Shown: piece by piece, positions 59,980 to 64,000 of the stretch
Numbering within the stretch: the stretch's first letter is position 1
Layout: each line of letters begins with the position of its first letter
Assembly: GCA_029204225.1 (NCBI GenBank)
Contig: CM055104.1
Coordinates: 38,992,527 to 39,056,526 of the forward strand
Reading direction: 5' to 3'
Length of the DNA: 64,000 nucleotides
Source of the DNA: Diphasiastrum complanatum
Lineage: Eukaryota; Streptophyta; Lycopodiopsida; Lycopodiales; Lycopodiaceae
Notes under the pieces: generated by a model
The model's database searches: none
What the model was told of the DNA's origin: nothing
The model's input: only the letters and a program-made list of their open reading frames with translations
Position numbers and translations under genes: made by a program

Positions 59980-60814
59980 TGTTAATCTAGTTCCGTTCAT
60001 AACGTTACAGTTTTACATGCATTGTCGCACAACCAGGCAAGAAGAAGAAACCTGACTATCGGGCTAGGCTGACAAATCTTATCGGGCTTGGCCGACAATC
60101 GGGTCTGGCCGACTATAGGACTTGGCCAACATTGTTGAGGCCTCTTTACGCTCACTCCCTGTATTGTGCAACTAACTTGACAATGATAGCGGTGGCCACA
60201 ATCTCCTTCAGACATCACAACGGCTCCACACCACTTTTTGTACACTCACATGCATAGTTGTAAATTGTATATGATTAATCATTGTAATTAATTTATAAGT
60301 TGTTGAAATCAATAAGCTGATCATACACACGCTCGAGCACACATAGCAGCCAAGATGCCAGCTTATCAGAGACAGATGCAGTAGATGCTTTCTAGCATTG
60401 ATTCTTTATTTTTCAGACTGATTGTTAGTATAAGCTCATAGCTATTATAGATCATAGTTAGCCTTGTGTGCACGTGGTCTCATCCGCTATTGTTTTGTGC
60501 TCACCAGCATCATTTGACTTGTATTTCCACACATGCAATCTGAATAAATTACGGTTTGGTTTTGTCGTTAGATTCTTGTCAATGTTGCATGCTTTCGACC
60601 TTCTGTCTGACATTCTTACTGATTTGTGTGATTGTCTGCTCTTCCACTTCTGCAAACAACCGCACAACTTTGTATTGTGTTCGCCTACTGTTGTAGTGGT
60701 GCATGCACCGAGGGAATCGGTCGAACGCTGCCTTCGCACTACAGTAGGATCATCCCAATACGATTTTTTGACCAACCGGCCCGATCTGTCGTCGAACCAA
60801 TTATCTTTCCAGCA
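59980..60814 (+). repeat. 5' LTR of copia family 1, copy B
   Basis: Begins TGTTAATCT and ends CCAGCA before a decayed PBS. Related to 9360-10435. It differs by an added short tandem block at 60053-60130. Confidence 0.65.
60053..60130 (+). repeat. Short tandem repeat of about 20 bp, four units
   Basis: ATCGGGCTAGGCTGACAA, ATCGGGCTTGGCCGACAA, TCGGGTCTGGCCGACTAT and GGACTTGGCCAACATT. Not present in copy A at the equivalent place. Confidence 0.75.
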
Positions 60815-60826
60815 TGGTATTAGAAC
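60815..60826 (+). promoter_or_regulatory. Decayed primer-binding site
   Basis: TGGTATTAGAAC, two differences from the TGGTATCAGAGC used by the other copia elements here. Confidence 0.7.
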
Positions 60827-61015
60827 TTTGATATCATAACTTATCTGATTTTTTAAGTGGTTTTATGTCAGAGCTATTTCTATAGCCTGATAAGCTTCCC
60901 ACAGAACTTGATTCTATTACCCGATAGAATAATTGTTTTTTTGTTTTGTAAGTTGCATTAGATTTTCATTCTTAAGTCATTGATAGTTATTACTATCACT
61001 TAGACTAATATCCAC

Positions 61016-61281
61016 ACGGATTCCCAAGGGAAAGCCAGTCCTATCATGCAAAAGCTTGATGGAGCCAATTACCATCTGTGGAAATTTAAGATGAGAACTG
61101 TACTAATGGCTAAGGGGTTGTATGATGTTGTATAGGTGCAAAGGCAAGACCTGAAGCCGACGATGTTGCAATCTCTTGATGGAAGCTGAAGGATGGCAAA
61201 GCTTTTGCGCTGATCATCCTCAACATTTCAAACACTCAAATCGGCCATGTGTCTGAAGCTCAGACCTCCAAGGAAGTCTGG
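61016..61281 (+). pseudogene. Copia family 1 gag fragment, copy B
   Basis: Same protein as 10587 onward, but the start codon is ACG. It keeps sense codons where copy A has stops (GANYHLWKFKM). Frame changes occur after YDVV. It is cut at 61281 by the LTR of the minus-strand element family, about 90 codons into gag. Confidence 0.85.
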
Positions 61282-62004
61282 TGTTTGAAGTATTTCTAGT
61301 TTACATGATGGCTAGATCTACTTATGGGTGCAGTATAGGGATGTAGAGATTCGTCCACTTTTTAAGTTTCTACAACAAGCTTCAACAGAAATACGGAAAG
61401 AATCAACAGGAATGAGAGCACTAAGGCTTACCCAACTAGTGCTCGAAATGGAAATAAAGCTAATTAATAACAACAATAAAATTTCTTGCTAAGGCGAACC
61501 CAACTAGCAAGATTGCTAAATCCTACATAACACCCAAAGGGAGATAATAAGAATTGCGGCTCAACTAAGCAATAAACAATTAAAACCATGCCACAACTAA
61601 AGGCCAATGAAAGGAGGCAAGAGGAGGCCCGAGCACCTTCCCTCAAGCTATGCACCTTCCAATGGGAACACAATGAAATGCAAGATAATCACAATAGTAA
61701 TTTTGCCTTAATCACAAAGTGTTGTTTACAATGCAAATACCTCTCCTTTTATGGCAAGGAGGGTCTTCCATAAGTGTCTACTAACTTATGGGACTAATTT
61801 GTTTCTAGCCTTTCTAGAACTTCCAACTTAGGATTTAGAGCTTCAAAGTTTTTTAACTTAGGAAAATTTAAAATAAAATATTTCTAATCTTAAGTTTCCT
61901 AAGTCTAAGTTCTAAATCTAAGTTTAAGCTATTTTATTATTATTTAAGCTTCTACTCATGGACTTACAAAACACATGCCATGGTTGAAGATTATTAACAG
62001 ATAC
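61282..62004 (-). repeat. Partial LTR of the 42286-47478 family; unfilled site
   Basis: Collinear with 42286-42855 plus 47217-47396: shared GAGGCAAGAGGAGGCCCGAG, CACCTTCCCTCAAGCTATGC, ATACCTCTCCTTTT, TTAAGTTTCCTAAGTCTAAG, CATGGACTTACAAAACACAT. At 61820-61824 it reads CTTCC once, with no inserted element. Confidence 0.88.
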
Positions 62005-62495
62005 CAAGGTTGCAGTCCGCGATCCGGGATTTCCCATTAGAGTTTCCCGAAACGCAATTTCTCTTTTCTTTTGTATAGTTGCCAATATGGGTATCATGTG
62101 AAAGGATATCAAAAAAGCAATTGTTATGTAGATTTGTTGCTTGGTTTCAGATGGCTGCAGGCTATATTGATTAGAAATCTAGACATCAGTAAATGCTTTA
62201 AGAAAACTGGCTGCATTTTCATATGGTTTCAAAAATTTGGACATCAGTAGATGGTTTCAGCCATAGATGCACCGCGATTTTGAATCGTGATTCGGAATTG
62301 CGTTTTGAGATTTTCCCAAAATCGCGCAGAATCGTTTTTTTTTTTTTTCTAATTTTTTTTAAAGCAATATGGGTATCAGATGAAAGATCTGATTGAGAGC
62401 ATTATGACTGTGTAGTTTGCCGACTGTTTCGGGTGCGAAACACCAAAAAGTGTGTTTTCACTCAGGGAGTTGGAAGGCCAAATCATGAAGAGGCC
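62005..62495. other. Unassigned, with imperfect palindromes
   Basis: Contains CGCGATTTTG (62273-62282) and CAAAATCGCG (62317-62326) as inverted arms, with GAATC-GT-GATTC between them, and a T-rich run at 62334-62350. No coding frame was recognised. Confidence 0.35.
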
Positions 62496-62879
62496 TTATG
62501 GCCATTCGTTCGGTGATATTTTCATCAACACATCCACTTTGAGATGTTTAAAACGCTCAATGTAGTTTCGGACCGACTCTTCGCGACGCATCTTGATATG
62601 AGTACTTTGAATGAACGGGCTCTGAGTCAGTTTGGATGGTTTGAAACGCTTGATGAGAGCGTCCTTGAGGGTGGTCCAAGAAGCAAGATCAGGAGCTTCA
62701 AGATTCAAGTACCACTACTTGGCGGTGGCGTAGAGTACCATGGGAAATAGAAGCTTTTTAGTTTCAGAGGTATCTACATAAAAACGGCATGCATTATCAA
62801 AGTCTTGGAGAAATCGGACTAGTTCAGATTCGCCATCGTACTTTGGTGCATGATACGTGGAATTCTTCGTTTTAGTCAT
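62496..62879 (-). pseudogene. Ty3/gypsy gag (Retrotrans_gag domain) fragment
   Basis: Minus strand from ATG 62879: YDGESELVRFLQDFDNACRF, KKLLFPMVLYATAK, then a TAG at 62715, then the Retrotrans_gag signature SWTTLKDALIKRFKPSK, and MRREESVRNYIERFKHLK. Gag of this family forms the capsid of gypsy particles. The domain is intact in order except for the stop; the rest of the element, including any zinc knuckle and pol, is not found downstream (below 62496). It is a lone relic, not obviously part of the gypsy element at 30860. Confidence 0.82.
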
Positions 62880-63524
62880 GGAGGAGTCGGATTAGAAAAT
62901 TCAGCACAGTCACAAGACATGATGCAGAATGCAGATGAGCAGGTTAGTACTGTACTTGGCAAAAGGGTAGTTTGCTTGCAGAATTGATAATGTAGGACAA
63001 AAAACTGGTCTTTCTGGTCATGATAGAATTCGCGGACAAGCTGAGAAATCGTGGAGAGGCAGATAAATCGTATTGTAATACTCGCAAATTCTGACATTAT
63101 GAATGTCAAAATAGTGATTTTTTTAGATTTTCTGAAAAAAAAAATTGTAATTTCAGAATTCACGGGTAGGACAGGGAAATCGTACTCTTTGAGAACGAAT
63201 TCTGAGGCTTAATGGCAAATTCTAACATAGAGGTTTGACTGGCAAATAGGAAATATGAGAAAAATGTAATTTTTTGACTGTAAACAGGCAAAATCTCTGA
63301 GATAGAATTCGCGGGGCTGTTGGAGGACTGATCTTGATGAGATCTAGCCTTAGTGAAGCCGACAAATTCTAGGACAAAGATTTGGGTGAGAAATAAGGGA
63401 TTTTGACAGTATATCAGGCTGTTTTCTCATAATCTGACCGTGGTCAGAATTTGTGGAGGTGATAAAATGAAAGATCAGGGTCTGTTAGAACTGCAGACAA
63501 GTTGCCGAATACTGATATACTTGT
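62880..63524. other. Unassigned sequence with recurring AATTC(T/G)C words
   Basis: Words such as AGAATTCGCGG, GACAAATTCT and AGAATTTGTGG recur between 63020 and 63460 at irregular spacing. Non-coding. This is plausibly the 5' leader or LTR of the minus-strand gag fragment. Confidence 0.35.
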
Positions 63525-63872
63525 TTGGTTTTGAAAAAGGTCACTTGGGTCACTTCTTTTAATGGCACATTGGAGTCGAAAGTATTTTTCAATTATCCCA
63601 ATATTCAAAACGATCCAAATTTGACCACCACCATTGTACAAAAGATAATTTGTAAATTAATTGGTGATAATCTTCCAGAGATATTGTATTTGCAACTGGA
63701 CAACACTGCTAGATAAAATAAAAATCAAGCTATACTAACTTACTTGTCCATGTTGGTAGAGAAAAAAAATTTGAAAAAAATAAAAATAGGAATTTTGTTG
63801 GTGGGTCATACCCATGATCAAATTGATCAGATGTTTAGTTGTTTTTCCGAAAGACTAAGCTGCAAATGTAAC
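63525..63872 (+). pseudogene. DUF7869-like (transposase-like) fragment 2
   Basis: The frame reads VFFNYPNIQNDPNLTTTIVQ, LPEILYLQLDNTAR, a TAA in place of the usual glutamate, NKNQAILTYLSMLVEKK, KIGILLVGHTHDQIDQMFSCF and SERLS. It matches the family motifs QxDNxxxxNKN and VGHTHxxxDxxF fully, so the acidic/His core is conserved apart from the stop. It differs in sequence from the copy at 16777, so the two are separate lineages. Coding similarity fades before the window end; upstream parts of the protein were not recognised. Confidence 0.75.
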
Positions 63873-64000
63873 AAATCAGACAAAACAAGAAATACAACAA
63901 TTCACGTAACACTGGTGCGACTCTATGTAATAGAAATGATTCAATTGAGTCAAAGATATGTGTATAGTCTGAATGCATATAGATGCATGATCTTCTTGAG

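Noticed and set aside
59728-60055. Plus-strand frames rich in S, L and P
   Set aside because: C/T low-complexity sequence near the copia family 1 LTR start.

Overview
This is a 64 kb stretch of AT-rich plant nuclear DNA made almost entirely of nested, broken transposable elements. I could fully support one host gene: a three-exon 2-oxoglutarate/Fe(II) dioxygenase on the minus strand (50988-53312). The plant call rests on Ty1/copia and Ty3/gypsy LTR retrotransposons with the plant-typical primer-binding site TGGTATCAGAGC, GT-AG introns, and degraded fragments of plant-like XPG/UVH3 and VPS18. The R2-like (RLE-type) reverse transcriptase and the DUF7869-like fragments fit a seed-free plant such as a fern better than a flowering plant. 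That is an inference from memory of the families, at low confidence.

Layout. 1-9.3 kb: a chromovirus tail with candidate LTR (minus), an LTR scrap, an XPG gene fragment, diverged tandem repeats, two long CT tracts and an unknown coiled-coil ORF. 9.3-12.3 kb: LTR, PBS and decayed gag-pol of copia family 1. 12.3-16 kb: a VPS18 N-terminal fragment, a CT/CA tract, and a 1,410-bp palindrome made of two tail-to-tail LTR copies bounded by a CAATT duplication. 16-31 kb: a mosaic of copia fragments in both orientations, including an inverted pair of about 825-bp LTRs (21965-22784 and 23856-24685), a nearly full copia pol (24686-27690) and another on the minus strand (28168-30859). 30.9-41.4 kb: a Ty3/gypsy element of the non-chromodomain (Tat/Athila-like) kind with a coiled-coil ORF downstream of pol, split by a structurally complete 5,280-bp copia insertion (35802-41081). 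42.3-49.1 kb: a minus-strand element with a comparable downstream ORF, whose 3' LTR is split by a 4,356-bp copia element lacking reverse transcriptase (42856-47211). That insertion is confirmed by a CTTCT duplication and by an unfilled paralogous site near 61820. 51-53.3 kb: the dioxygenase gene. 54.2-57.4 kb: a degraded RLE-type non-LTR retrotransposon. 57.4-64 kb: a 51-bp minisatellite, a second copia family 1 copy, a gypsy gag fragment and a DUF7869-like fragment running towards the window end.

The pieces do not form an operon-like system. The most unusual items are the palindromic LTR insertion, the pair of related downstream ORFs, the reverse-transcriptase-less copia element with atypical LTR termini, the RLE-type element, and four captured or decayed host-type coding fragments.
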